Of a stretch of DNA of 64,000 bases, positions 56,106 to 64,000 are shown piece after piece. The notes under the pieces were generated by a model. The model was not told the DNA's origin, ran no database searches, and was given only the letters and a program-made list of their open reading frames with translations. The first letter of the stretch is position 1; each line of letters starts with the position of its first letter. This stretch comes from an uncultured Eubacteriales bacterium (lineage in GTDB: Bacteria > Bacillota > Clostridia > Lachnospirales > Lachnospiraceae). Position numbers and translations under genes: made by a program. The stretch lies in assembly GCA_900319355.1 (NCBI GenBank), contig ONOC01000003.1:1-64000 (forward strand), given 5' to 3'.

Positions 56106-57683
56106 ATGTCAGAAGAAGCTGTGAAGTCAGCGTCCGAGGAAGCGACGGCTTCCAAAGAAGACCTCATTCTGGAACTCAAGGGAATTACGAAGATTTTCCC
56201 CGGCGTAAAAGCACTGAATAATGTTCATTTTCAGCTGCGCAGGGGCGAATGCCATGCTCTGATGGGTGAAAACGGAGCCGGCAAGTCTACATTTATCAAA
56301 GTTATCACAGGTGTTCATGCGGCGGAGGAAGGCCACATGTACCTGAACGGCAAGGAGGTCCATTTCAAGGGACCGAAGGATGCGCTGGAAGCGGGTATTG
56401 CAGCTGTTTATCAGCACCCGACCATCTATCCCACTCTTTCCGTTACTGAGAACATTTTCATGGGCCATGAGTTCGTGAAAAATGGTCTGATCCAGTGGAA
56501 TGTCATGAACAGGGAAGCGCAGAAGCTTCTGGACAGACTGGATGCAGATTTCAAGACCAGTGATGAGATGGGTACGCTTTCTGTTGCACAGCAGCAGATG
56601 GTCGAGATCGCCAAGGCACTTTCCACGAACGCCAAAATCATCATTCTGGATGAGCCGACGGCAGCGCTGACGGCAAATGAGTCAGAGAAACTGTATAAGA
56701 TTGTAGATCAGCTGATTGCTTCCGGTGTATCGGTGATTTTTATTTCCCACCGTATGGAGGATATGTACCGTCTGGCGACACGTGTCACGGTACTTCGTGA
56801 CTCCCAGTACATCGGAACTTATGATGTGGACAAGATCACGAATGCCGATCTGATCAAGGCAATGGTCGGCCGTGAGATCAAGGATATGTATCCGAAGCCA
56901 CAGGTAGAGATCGGCGAAGAGGTATTCCGTGTTGAGCATATGAGCCGCACCGGTTATTTTGAGGATGTGTCACTCAATGTTCATAAGGGAGAAATCGTCG
57001 GCCTGACCGGTCTGGTAGGTGCGGGACGTACCGAGACAATGGAATCGGTCTGCGGTATCACGAAACCCAGAGAAGGAAGAGTCTTCGTGGACGGCAAAGA
57101 GGTTCATATCAAGAACCCGTCAGATTCCATGGCTGCAGGTATCGTTCTTCTTCCGGAGGACCGTACCAAGGAAGGTCTGATCATGGACTGGGGACTGGGC
57201 GACAATGTCACGCTTCCGATCCAGGACGAGATTGCCAAAGGACCGTTCAAGGTGAAGGATGTTCAGAAAGAGCGTGAGATCGCAAAGCAGTACCTTGAGG
57301 AAGTAGATACCAAGGCACTTACGATCTTTGATCCGGGCTCAAGCCTTTCGGGCGGCAACCAGCAGAAGGTTGTTGTTGCCAAGGCACTCTGCCAGAAGAA
57401 TATGAAGGTTCTGATCATGGACGAGCCGACCAAGGGTGTAGATGTAGGCGCGAAGGCCGAGATTTACGGCATCATGGGAGACCTTGCGAAGAAGGGCTAC
57501 GGCATTCTCATGATTTCTTCGGAGATGCCCGAGATCCTCGGCATGTCCGACAGAATCTATACGATGTGCAAAGGACGTATCACCGGATGCCTTGATGTCC
57601 ATGAGGCTTCACAGGAAAAGCTGCTTGAACTTTCGATGGAGCACGGTACGGGTGAAACAGGAGCGAAGGAGGCAGCTGAATAA
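56106..57683 (+). CDS. Sugar ABC transporter ATP-binding protein (two nucleotide domains)
   Basis: A 525-residue MglA/RbsA-type ATPase. First domain: Walker A GENGAGKSTFIK, signature LSVAQQQMVEIAKAL, Walker B IIILDEPTAALT. Second domain: GLVGAGRTE degenerate Walker A, LSGGNQQKVVVAKAL, VLIMDEPTKGVD. An N-terminal Ser/Glu/Ala-rich stretch precedes the first domain. AAGGAGG precedes the ATG at 56106. Stop overlaps the first permease start (TAATG). Confidence 0.95.
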   Translation: MSEEAVKSASEEATASKEDLILELKGITKIFPGVKALNNVHFQLRRGECHALMGENGAGKSTFIKVITGVHAAEEGHMYLNGKEVHFKGPKDALEAGIAAVYQHPTIYPTLSVTENIFMGHEFVKNGLIQWNVMNREAQKLLDRLDADFKTSDEMGTLSVAQQQMVEIAKALSTNAKIIILDEPTAALTANESEKLYKIVDQLIASGVSVIFISHRMEDMYRLATRVTVLRDSQYIGTYDVDKITNADLIKAMVGREIKDMYPKPQVEIGEEVFRVEHMSRTGYFEDVSLNVHKGEIVGLTGLVGAGRTETMESVCGITKPREGRVFVDGKEVHIKNPSDSMAAGIVLLPEDRTKEGLIMDWGLGDNVTLPIQDEIAKGPFKVKDVQKEREIAKQYLEEVDTKALTIFDPGSSLSGGNQQKVVVAKALCQKNMKVLIMDEPTKGVDVGAKAEIYGIMGDLAKKGYGILMISSEMPEILGMSDRIYTMCKGRITGCLDVHEASQEKLLELSMEHGTGETGAKEAAE

Positions 57684-58681
57684 TGGAAGAGAAAAAATCA
57701 TTATGGAAGCGGATCACCGGCTCCCGTGAAGCAAGCCTTGTGCTGATCCTGGTGGTAATGCTGATTCTCGTCGAGTGCATTCAGTATTTCGGCGGAAACG
57801 GTCATTTCCTTTCTCCGACAAACATCGGACAGATTTTCAGAAATAATGCACTGACCATGCTGATGGCACTCGGTATGCTCTGCGTACTGCTTACCGCCGG
57901 CATTGATATCTCGATTACGTCGACGCTGGCTTTTGCAGGTATGATCGTCGGCATGCTGCAGAAGAATGATGTATGTCACAATACATTCCTTCTTTTCCTG
58001 ATTGCCGCACTGATCGGACTTGCCTGCGGATTCCTGAACGGACTGATCATTGCCAAGGGCCATATCGCACCGATCATTGTGACGATGGGCTTCATGTACA
58101 TCTGGAGAGGTCTTGCCTATGTCGTTTCCGGCAACCAGTGGGCATCCGGTGCCGATGTAGCACAGTTCGCAGAGTTCGGTAAGGACGGATCTGCCGGACC
58201 GTACATCATTCTGATTGCGGCCTATGTGATCTTCTTTATCGTTCTGAAATGGACAACTTACGGACGCCGGATCTATGCTGTCGGCTCCAATATGGAAGCG
58301 GCTTCTGTTTCCGGTATCAATGTTGACAAAATTCTTGTTTCCGTCTATATGATCATGGGACTTCTGGCAGGACTTTCCGGAGCGCTTTCCGTATCCATTT
58401 ACGCATCCGCACAGCCGAACATGCAGTACGGCAAGGAAATGGATGTCATCGCTGCCTGCGTTATCGGCGGCGTATCCATGAACGGCGGCCGTGGTTCTGT
58501 TGTCGGGACCTTCCTCGGCGCTCTGTTTTACGCAGTTCTCGCCAAGGCACTTCCGCTTGTCGGCCTTGACTCTATCTGGCAGAACCTTATCAAGGGTATT
58601 GTCGTTCTGGCTGTTGTTCTGATCAATACGCTGACACAGCGTGCTATGGACAGAGCGGCTCTGGAAAGAAGGGAGATGTAA
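57683..58681 (+). CDS. Sugar ABC transporter permease 1
   Basis: A 332-residue permease of the ribose/xylose/AI-2 family (BPD_transp_2), with about nine membrane segments and the motifs LTAGIDISITSTLAFAGMIV and GGVSMNGGRGSVVGTFLGAL. Overlaps the ATPase stop; two bases before the second permease. Confidence 0.93.
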   Translation: MEEKKSLWKRITGSREASLVLILVVMLILVECIQYFGGNGHFLSPTNIGQIFRNNALTMLMALGMLCVLLTAGIDISITSTLAFAGMIVGMLQKNDVCHNTFLLFLIAALIGLACGFLNGLIIAKGHIAPIIVTMGFMYIWRGLAYVVSGNQWASGADVAQFAEFGKDGSAGPYIILIAAYVIFFIVLKWTTYGRRIYAVGSNMEAASVSGINVDKILVSVYMIMGLLAGLSGALSVSIYASAQPNMQYGKEMDVIAACVIGGVSMNGGRGSVVGTFLGALFYAVLAKALPLVGLDSIWQNLIKGIVVLAVVLINTLTQRAMDRAALERREM

Positions 58682-58683
58682 TC

Positions 58684-59691
58684 ATGGCTGGAAAATCCGG
58701 AAGAACCATAAGCATTGAACCGAAAAAGGGAAAATTCTTCAGATGGGAGACGGGTCTGATTTTCATCTTCATCGCGGTTATGATCTTCGGAACCATCGTT
58801 TCACCGTCATTTAATATCAAGAGTGTCTTCATGAACATGCCCAAGTATCTGGCCGAAATGTTCATGATGTATGCGATGGGTTATATCCTGATTATCGCCG
58901 AGATCGATATCTCGGTCGGCGCGATTGTCTGCCTGGCGGCAACGATGGCCTGCTTTGCCAATAACGCAGGACTTCCGTTCGGACTTCAGGTCATTATCTG
59001 CATCGGCATCGGTACCCTCTGCGGTATTCTGAACGGCGCTATCCTGACGCACTTCACGGAGCTGCCGTCCATGATCGTTACCCTGGGTACGCAGATTATC
59101 TTCCGTGGTATCGCCGAGGTATCCATGGGCAGCGGCGGATCAATTTCCCTGACTGACACGAAGGCCTACGCGGCTCTCGGCGGATCCATCGGCATTGTTC
59201 CGATTGCGTTCATTCTGATTATTGTTACTGCGCTGATTTTCATCTTCGTGCTCTCGAAGACGACGGCCGGAAGAAAACTGTATGCCATTGGTTCAAACCA
59301 CACGACAGCGCTTTATTCCGGTATCAAGGTACAGAAGGTACGCATGATCTGCTTCGTTCTGATCGGAACGATGGCAGGCGTATGTGCACTGTTCCTGCTG
59401 GCTACTTCCTTTGGTGCCAACACGACAACCGGACAGGGCTTTGAGATGGATGTCATCTCCATGTGCGTATTCGGTGGCATCGCAACCACCGGCGGCAAGG
59501 GCAATCTGGTAGGTGCAACCATTGCAGGATTTACGATCGTTCTTCTGAAGATCGTTCTTTCTCTGCTGAACGTATCCGGTCAGACCATCCTCGTTGTTAT
59601 TGGTATTCTCCTGATCGTATCGGTTCTTATCCCGAGTATCAATCAGGCACTGACCAACAAGAAGAAAAAAGCAGCACTGGCAAAGGCATAA
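58684..59691 (+). CDS. Sugar ABC transporter permease 2
   Basis: A 335-residue permease of the same family, with EIDISVGAIVCLAA, a short cytoplasmic N-terminus, and FGGIATTGGKGNLVGATIAG. Two different permeases with a fused ATPase resembles the rhamnose and AI-2 (Lsr) transporters rather than the single-permease ribose type. Confidence 0.92.
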   Translation: MAGKSGRTISIEPKKGKFFRWETGLIFIFIAVMIFGTIVSPSFNIKSVFMNMPKYLAEMFMMYAMGYILIIAEIDISVGAIVCLAATMACFANNAGLPFGLQVIICIGIGTLCGILNGAILTHFTELPSMIVTLGTQIIFRGIAEVSMGSGGSISLTDTKAYAALGGSIGIVPIAFILIIVTALIFIFVLSKTTAGRKLYAIGSNHTTALYSGIKVQKVRMICFVLIGTMAGVCALFLLATSFGANTTTGQGFEMDVISMCVFGGIATTGGKGNLVGATIAGFTIVLLKIVLSLLNVSGQTILVVIGILLIVSVLIPSINQALTNKKKKAALAKA

Positions 59692-59734
59692 CAGCTGAAG
59701 TTTCTGCCGGCATGCTGAAAATGGAAGACAGGCT

Positions 59735-59775
59735 GAGCTGCTGCGGGATTTTTTCCTGCGGCAGCTCTTCTGTTA
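59735..59775 (+). terminator. Stem-loop between permease 2 and the binding protein gene
   Basis: GAGCTGC-TGCGGG pairs with CCTGCG-GCAGCTC around a T-loop, with TTCTGTT after. It may partly terminate or protect the upstream mRNA, uncoupling binding-protein expression. The rest of the 265-base gap shows no gene; TATTAT at 59855-59860 may be a -10. Confidence 0.6.
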
Positions 59776-59956
59776 ATCTGGTGTTCATAGTTTGTTCAAA
59801 AAATAATACCTTGAATCGAAGAATTTTACCATTTCCCGGTTTCGGGGGGAATGATATTATTCTGAATGTGGAGCTGAGAGATCAGCTCAGAGGCGTTTCT
59901 CAAATAAGAAGAGGAAGCACAGATTTAAAAAAGTTTTAAATCAGGAGGAAATGAAA

Positions 59957-61162
59957 ATGAAAAGACAGGTAGTTAGCGTAATGCTCACAGCTGCAATGGC
60001 TGCAGGTATGATGGCAGGCTGCGGATCTTCCACAGCAGCAACATCTTCTGCATCAAGCGCAGCAGCATCTTCCAGCACCGCAGCTGCATCTTCAAGCGCA
60101 GCTGAGGAATCATCCAGCAGCGAGGCTGCAACATCTTCATCAGCTACTGAGACCGCTGAAGCATCTTCTGCAGAGGAAGTTAAGTCTTCTTCAGCAGCAG
60201 CTTCCACCGGCAAGGCTGACGGCACCTATGCATTGGTTCCGAAGTCAGCAGGTAACCCGTTCAACGAGAGAGAGGCTGACGGATTTACAGAGGCTGTTAA
60301 AGCTATGGGCGGCACACCGGTTGTATCTTACCCGGATTCCGCTACTGCTGATGCACAGATCACGGTTATCCAGTCTCTGATTTCTCAGGGTGTTGATTCC
60401 ATCGCAGTTGCAGCTAACGATGCTAACGCTCTTTCCGCAGTTCTGCAGCAGGCAAAGGATGCAGGCATTGCAGTCTGCACACTTGACTCTGATGTAGCAG
60501 CAGCTGACCGTGCAGTATTCTGCAACCAGGCCGGCGTTCAGGAAATCGGCCAGGCTCTGATGGATGCCGTTCTTGACATCTCCGGTGGCGAAGGACAGTA
60601 CGCTATCCTTTCCGCAACTTCTCAGGCTACGAACCAGAACGCATGGATCGATGCTATGAAGCAGATCGCAGCTTCTGATGACAAGTACTCCAAACTGGAG
60701 CTCGTTGAAGTTGCATACGGCGATGATGAGCCGCAGAAGTCCACTGACCAGACCCAGGCTCTGCTGACCAAGTATCCGGATCTGAAAGTTATCTGCTCTC
60801 CGACCACCGTTGGTATCGCTGCAGCTGCAAAGGTACTTCAGGATCAGGGATCTTCCGTAAAGCTGACCGGTCTTGGACTTCCGTCTGAGATGAAGGAGTA
60901 CATCGGCGACGATGATGCTCATTCCTGCCCTTACATGTTCCTGTGGAACCCGATCGACCTTGGTAAACTCGCTGGTTACACTTCAATCGCTCTTGCTAAC
61001 GGAACCATCACCGGTGCTGAAGGCGAGACTTTCGAAGCTGGAGACCTTGAGGGATCACCTTACACCATCACCAAGAACAGCGATGGCGCAACCGAGATCA
61101 TCCTTGGACAGCCTTTCAAGTTCGATCCGAGCAACATCGAAGAGTGGGCTCAGGTATACTAA
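59957..61162 (+). CDS. Sugar-binding lipoprotein of the ABC transporter
   Basis: A 401-residue solute-binding protein. N-terminal lipoprotein signal with lipobox MAGC (Cys about 21), then a ~65-residue Ser/Ala/Thr/Glu linker, then a periplasmic-binding-protein type 1 fold (YALVPKSAGNPFNEREADGF, ISQGVDSIAVAAND, SPTTVGIAAAAKVL). The ending FKFDPSNIEEWAQVY resembles rhamnose/AI-2-type binding proteins. AGGAGG sits nearest the second ATG (59957). Confidence 0.92.
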   Translation: MKRQVVSVMLTAAMAAGMMAGCGSSTAATSSASSAAASSSTAAASSSAAEESSSSEAATSSSATETAEASSAEEVKSSSAAASTGKADGTYALVPKSAGNPFNEREADGFTEAVKAMGGTPVVSYPDSATADAQITVIQSLISQGVDSIAVAANDANALSAVLQQAKDAGIAVCTLDSDVAAADRAVFCNQAGVQEIGQALMDAVLDISGGEGQYAILSATSQATNQNAWIDAMKQIAASDDKYSKLELVEVAYGDDEPQKSTDQTQALLTKYPDLKVICSPTTVGIAAAAKVLQDQGSSVKLTGLGLPSEMKEYIGDDDAHSCPYMFLWNPIDLGKLAGYTSIALANGTITGAEGETFEAGDLEGSPYTITKNSDGATEIILGQPFKFDPSNIEEWAQVY

Positions 61163-61203
61163 GCTATAAGAGATGCGCATAAGTTTCATGCGATAAGTAA
61201 GAT

Positions 61204-61236
61204 GCCGCCGCACAGAAATGTGCGGCGGCTCTTTTC
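61204..61236 (+). terminator. Terminator after the binding protein gene
   Basis: GCCGCCGCACA pairs with TGTGCGGCGGC around GAAA, followed by TCTTTTC. Confidence 0.9.
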
Positions 61237-61351
61237 TGTTCGGGCCCGGGATGTTAGAATGGACGTGGCAGTGCGGCGTGCTGCGCTGTGCTGTGGTGTC
61301 ATGGCATATGACAGAATGATACGAAACCGGCAGAGAAAAGAGGAGAACAGC

Positions 61352-61960
61352 ATGTATATTACCTGTCTTGATGTGGAAGGCGTACTTGTACCGGAAATCT
61401 GGATTGCTTTTTCAAAGGCAAGCGGCATTCCCGAACTGAAGAGAACAACCAGAGATGAACCTGATTATAACAAGCTGATGAACTGGCGCCTCGGCATACT
61501 GAAGGAGCATGGCCTCGGCCTGAAGGAGATCCAGGAAGTGATCGCCACGATTGATCCGATGGACGGCGCAAAGGATTTCCTCGATGAGCTTCGTTCCTTC
61601 ACACAGGTGATTCTTATTTCTGATACCTTCGAGCAGTTTGCCATGCCGCTGATGAAGAAGCTCGGTTACCCGACGCTTTTCTGCAACACGCTGGATGTGG
61701 CGGAGAACGGGGATATCACCGGCTTCCGCATGCGCTGCAGCCAGTCCAAGCTTTCCACGGTGAAAGCGCTGCAGTCCATCGGCTTTGAAACGATAGCCTC
61801 CGGTGACAGCTACAATGATCTCGGCATGATCCGTGCAAGCAGGGCAGGATTCCTGTTCCGTTCTACAGAACAGATTATCAGGGATAATCCGGATATCCCG
61901 GCGTTTACGGAATACAGTGAACTGACCGCCGGCATCCGTAAGGCCATGGGCCTTGCATAA
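61352..61960 (+). CDS. thrH: ThrH, phosphoserine phosphatase/homoserine phosphotransferase
   Basis: A 202-residue HAD-superfamily protein starting MYITCLDVEGVLVPEIW, where DVEGV replaces the usual DxDGT: the nucleophile Asp is followed by Val-Glu, the ThrH pattern. Later motifs are ISDTFEQFA, KLSTVKALQ and GDSYNDLGM. ThrH can dephosphorylate phosphoserine and move the phosphate to homoserine. With hom in the same window this suits threonine synthesis. AGAGGAG precedes the ATG. Confidence 0.92.
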   Translation: MYITCLDVEGVLVPEIWIAFSKASGIPELKRTTRDEPDYNKLMNWRLGILKEHGLGLKEIQEVIATIDPMDGAKDFLDELRSFTQVILISDTFEQFAMPLMKKLGYPTLFCNTLDVAENGDITGFRMRCSQSKLSTVKALQSIGFETIASGDSYNDLGMIRASRAGFLFRSTEQIIRDNPDIPAFTEYSELTAGIRKAMGLA

Positions 61961-61995
61961 GGTTGCCGCCTGCAAGCGTAAAATCATATAAAGAA

Positions 61996-62029
61996 GACCC
62001 GTGTCTGCGTGAGACATGGGCCTTTTTTG
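61996..62029 (+). terminator. Terminator after thrH
   Basis: CCCGTGTCT pairs with AGACATGGG (one G-U), followed by CCTTTTTTG. Confidence 0.8.
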
Positions 62030-62045
62030 TTTCTGATCATAATCA

Positions 62046-62117
62046 GGATGAACAGCTGCCTGTTTTTTCCGGATGAACAGCTGCCTGTTTCTTCAGGATG
62101 AGCAGCTGCCTGCGTCA
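62046..62117 (-). repeat. 25-bp tandem repeat, three copies, at the flavoprotein stop codon
   Basis: Units with GGATGAACAGCTGCCTGTTT start at 62046, 62071 and 62096. The array ends at the stop codon of the minus-strand flavoprotein gene. Confidence 0.88.
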
Positions 62118-63518
62118 TGCATCGGCGCCGCCGGCGATCCGGTCGGCTACATAAACGCCGCTCGCCGAAGCGTGTGAAAGGGAATGCGTGACGCCGCTTC
62201 CGTCGCCGATGACGTAGAGGCCTCTGTGGGTGGTCTCCAGATTTTCATCGAGACTGACTTCCATGTTGTAGAATTTGACTTCGACACCGTAGAGCAGCGT
62301 GTCGTCGTTGGCTGTGCCGGGCGCGATTTTGTCGAGCGCGTAAATCATCTCAATGATGCCGTCAAGGATTCGCTTGGGCAGCACCAGGGACAGGTCTCCG
62401 GGCGTTGCGTGAAGCGTCGGACGGACAATGCCCTCATCGATTCGCTTTTCTGTGGAACGGCGTCCGCGTTCCAGGTCGCCGAAACGCTGTACGATGACGC
62501 CGCCGCCGAGCATATTGGAAAGACGTGCGATCGACTCGCCGTAGCCGTTGGAATCCTCAAAAGGCGCCGTAAAGTGCTTAGATACCAGAAGAGCAAAGTT
62601 CGTGTTTTCGGTTTTCTTTGCCGGGTCCTCGAAGCTGTGTCCGTTGACGGTTACGATACCGTTTGTATTCTCATTGACGACGATGCCGTTCGGGTTCATG
62701 CAGAATGTGCGGACCCTGTCCTCAAATTTCCGCGTGCGGTAGGTGATTTTTCCTTCATACAGCTCGTCGGTGATATTCTGAAAAATCACCGCGGGAAGCT
62801 CGACCCTGACGCCGATGTCCACGCGGTTGGAACTCGTCGCGATGTCGAGATCGCGGCAGATATCCTGCATCCAGCGGGATCCGCTCCGCCCGACGGAGAT
62901 GATGCAGTCCCGGCAGACGGCAGAAGTTTCGCCGTCTTTTCCGCAGTAAACCCGGTAGCGCATATCCGATACTTCATTTTCCAGACATTCTATTTTCTTT
63001 ACCGGGGTGTCGAAATAAAAATCCACCCGGTCTTTCAGCTCTTCATACAGGTTTCCGAGGACGATATAATTGATATCGGTCCCGAGATGGCGCACCGAAG
63101 CGTTCAGGAGATGCAGACGGTTCTGGAGACATTTCTTGGAGAGGCCGGTACCCGCCGTCGAATACAGCTTCGTTCCCTCCCCGCCGTGGCTCATGTTGAT
63201 GTCATCAACATAATGCATCAGGTCCAGCGCTTTTTTCCGGCCGATGTGCTCATAGAGGGTGCCGCCGAATTCATTGGTAATATTGTATTTGCCGTCTGAA
63301 AAGGCACCTGCGCCGCCGAAACCCTGCATGATCGAGCAGCTGCTGCAGCCGATGCAGGAAGTAATCCGCTCCCCGTCGATCGGGCAGTGGCGCTTTTCAA
63401 GGCTGTGCCCTGCTTCAAAAATCCCGATTTTCAGCCCGGGCTGTTTCCGTGTCAGTTCATAGGCGGAAAATATACCGCCCGGACCGGCACCGATGATGAT
63501 CACGTCATAATTTTTCAT
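62115..63518 (-). CDS. FAD-dependent oxidoreductase
   Basis: A 467-residue flavoprotein with the FAD dinucleotide fold DVIIIGAGPGGIFSAYEL at the N-terminus, a CIGCSSC cysteine motif (about 55-61), and a C-terminal FAD motif GLYVIGDGSGVTHSLSHA. Resembles the HI0933/BaiN-type or GidA-like dehydrogenases annotated in anaerobes as NAD(P)/FAD-dependent oxidoreductase. Substrate unknown. GGAGATTACC precedes the ATG. Confidence 0.88.
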   Translation of the reverse strand: MKNYDVIIIGAGPGGIFSAYELTRKQPGLKIGIFEAGHSLEKRHCPIDGERITSCIGCSSCSIMQGFGGAGAFSDGKYNITNEFGGTLYEHIGRKKALDLMHYVDDINMSHGGEGTKLYSTAGTGLSKKCLQNRLHLLNASVRHLGTDINYIVLGNLYEELKDRVDFYFDTPVKKIECLENEVSDMRYRVYCGKDGETSAVCRDCIISVGRSGSRWMQDICRDLDIATSSNRVDIGVRVELPAVIFQNITDELYEGKITYRTRKFEDRVRTFCMNPNGIVVNENTNGIVTVNGHSFEDPAKKTENTNFALLVSKHFTAPFEDSNGYGESIARLSNMLGGGVIVQRFGDLERGRRSTEKRIDEGIVRPTLHATPGDLSLVLPKRILDGIIEMIYALDKIAPGTANDDTLLYGVEVKFYNMEVSLDENLETTHRGLYVIGDGSGVTHSLSHASASGVYVADRIAGGADA

Positions 63519-63603
63519 AGGTAATCTCCTGTTTTCTGTTTTTGGCAGGAATCGTGTGTCAGAGAAACTTCATTAAGCTGTCAGTAAAGATCTCAGGAGC
63601 TGG

Positions 63604-63775
63604 CTGAGGGCTTCAGAGCCCCGGCAGCTGAGGGCTTCAGAGCCCCGGCAGCTGAGGGCTTCAGAGCTCCGACAGCTGAGGACTTCAGAGCCCCGGCAGC
63701 CTGAGGACTTCAGAGCCCCGGCAGCCTGAGGACTTCAGAGCCACGGCAGCTGAGGACTTCAGAGCCTCGACAGCT
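63604..63775 (-). repeat. 24/25-bp tandem repeat, seven copies
   Basis: CTGAGG(G/A)CTTCAGAGCC units begin at 63604, 63628, 63652, 63676, 63701, 63726 and 63750. Variants such as CCCCGG and CTCCGA occur. The last unit overlaps the 3' end of the truncated minus-strand gene. This fills most of the 240-base gap. Confidence 0.92.
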
Positions 63776-64000
63776 GCCGGCGCACGCTTGCCAGCCGTTC
63801 CTCAAACTGAGGGTAAAAGTCATGGAAGCGATCATACGGCTGTACAAAAAAGATCTGCAGAATACTCCGGGCTATGGGCTCGCGGGCCGGTTTCGGATAG
63901 CGTTTCAGCCGGGCTGACGTGTCCTTCAGGAAGAAATGCCAGGTCACAATAAATTTCTCATACTGCTCCGCATTTTCCACGCCGAGCCAGTCAGACACCT
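63759..64000 (-). CDS. C-terminal end of a protein cut by the window, unknown function
   Basis: At least 79 residues, running off the right edge (any start beyond it is not visible; an internal GTG lies at 63998). The visible part is soluble and charged, with YEKFIVTWHFFLKDTSARL, PAREPIARSILQIFFVQ and RLASVRRQLSRL. No family recognised. Its stop TGA is repeated in the downstream tandem repeat. Confidence 0.5.
   Translation of the reverse strand, partial: VSDWLGVENAEQYEKFIVTWHFFLKDTSARLKRYPKPAREPIARSILQIFFVQPYDRFHDFYPQFEERLASVRRQLSRL

Noticed and set aside
63604..63775. CRISPR array
   Set aside because: Repeats of 24-25 bp are directly adjacent without unique spacers, and no cas genes are nearby; it is a plain tandem repeat.

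Overview
The window is a contiguous piece of a Bacillota (Firmicutes) chromosome, most likely a Lachnospiraceae or other Clostridia. This rests on Clostridia-type gene order (holB-ricT-trmN6-rsmI; metG-tatD), a rubredoxin, a Gram-positive Tad pilus locus, an S-box riboswitch before metK, a probable raiA RNA before hpf, and moderately high GC with strong GGAGG ribosome binding sites. I see no rRNA, tRNA, CRISPR array, prophage or intact insertion sequence.

Layout. 0-26.7 kb is dense housekeeping: a D,D-carboxypeptidase, an S1 RNA-binding protein, a Mn-pyrophosphatase, gdhA, murA, metK, a guanylate-kinase-like gene, holB, ricT, trmN6, rsmI, hpf, secA, prfB (with its programmed frameshift), hom, metG, tatD, a GH13 glycosidase and glgB. 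27.0-38.2 kb is a TraX-like membrane protein followed by a Tad/Flp pilus operon: TadZ-like, CpaF ATPase, TadB, TadC, Flp pilin, DUF5702, two TadE-like pseudopilins, a prepilin peptidase and an FHA protein. 38.3-50.6 kb holds murG, an IS66 scrap, a beta-CASP nuclease, mtnN, an aconitase-family hydratase, an AT-richer stretch without recognisable genes (45.3-46.0 kb), a large membrane-anchored protein, asnS and rubredoxin. 50.7-64 kb holds an inositol-phosphatase-family enzyme, a eukaryote-type HisA, a YesM/YesN two-component pair facing a sugar ABC transporter, ThrH, a flavoprotein and a truncated gene.

Beyond ordinary genes, three patterns stand out. First, four copies of a structured interspersed repeat (at about 1-130, 18.6-18.8, 26.8-27.0 and 38.2-38.3 kb) have hairpin stems that change sequence while keeping pairing; two of them bracket the TraX/Tad region. 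Second, short tandem repeats of 20-51 bp recur just after gene stop codons, and in two cases the unit includes a copy of the gene's own 3' end. Third, the 45.4-46.0 kb stretch has a promoter, a folded leader, a 16-codon reading frame with a strong ribosome binding site, a second open stretch and a strong terminator, but matches no family I recognise.

Functional links: hom and ThrH can both act on homoserine metabolism; metK and mtnN make and recycle S-adenosylmethionine products; GH13 and GlgB handle alpha-glucans; the YesMN pair probably controls the facing ABC transporter.
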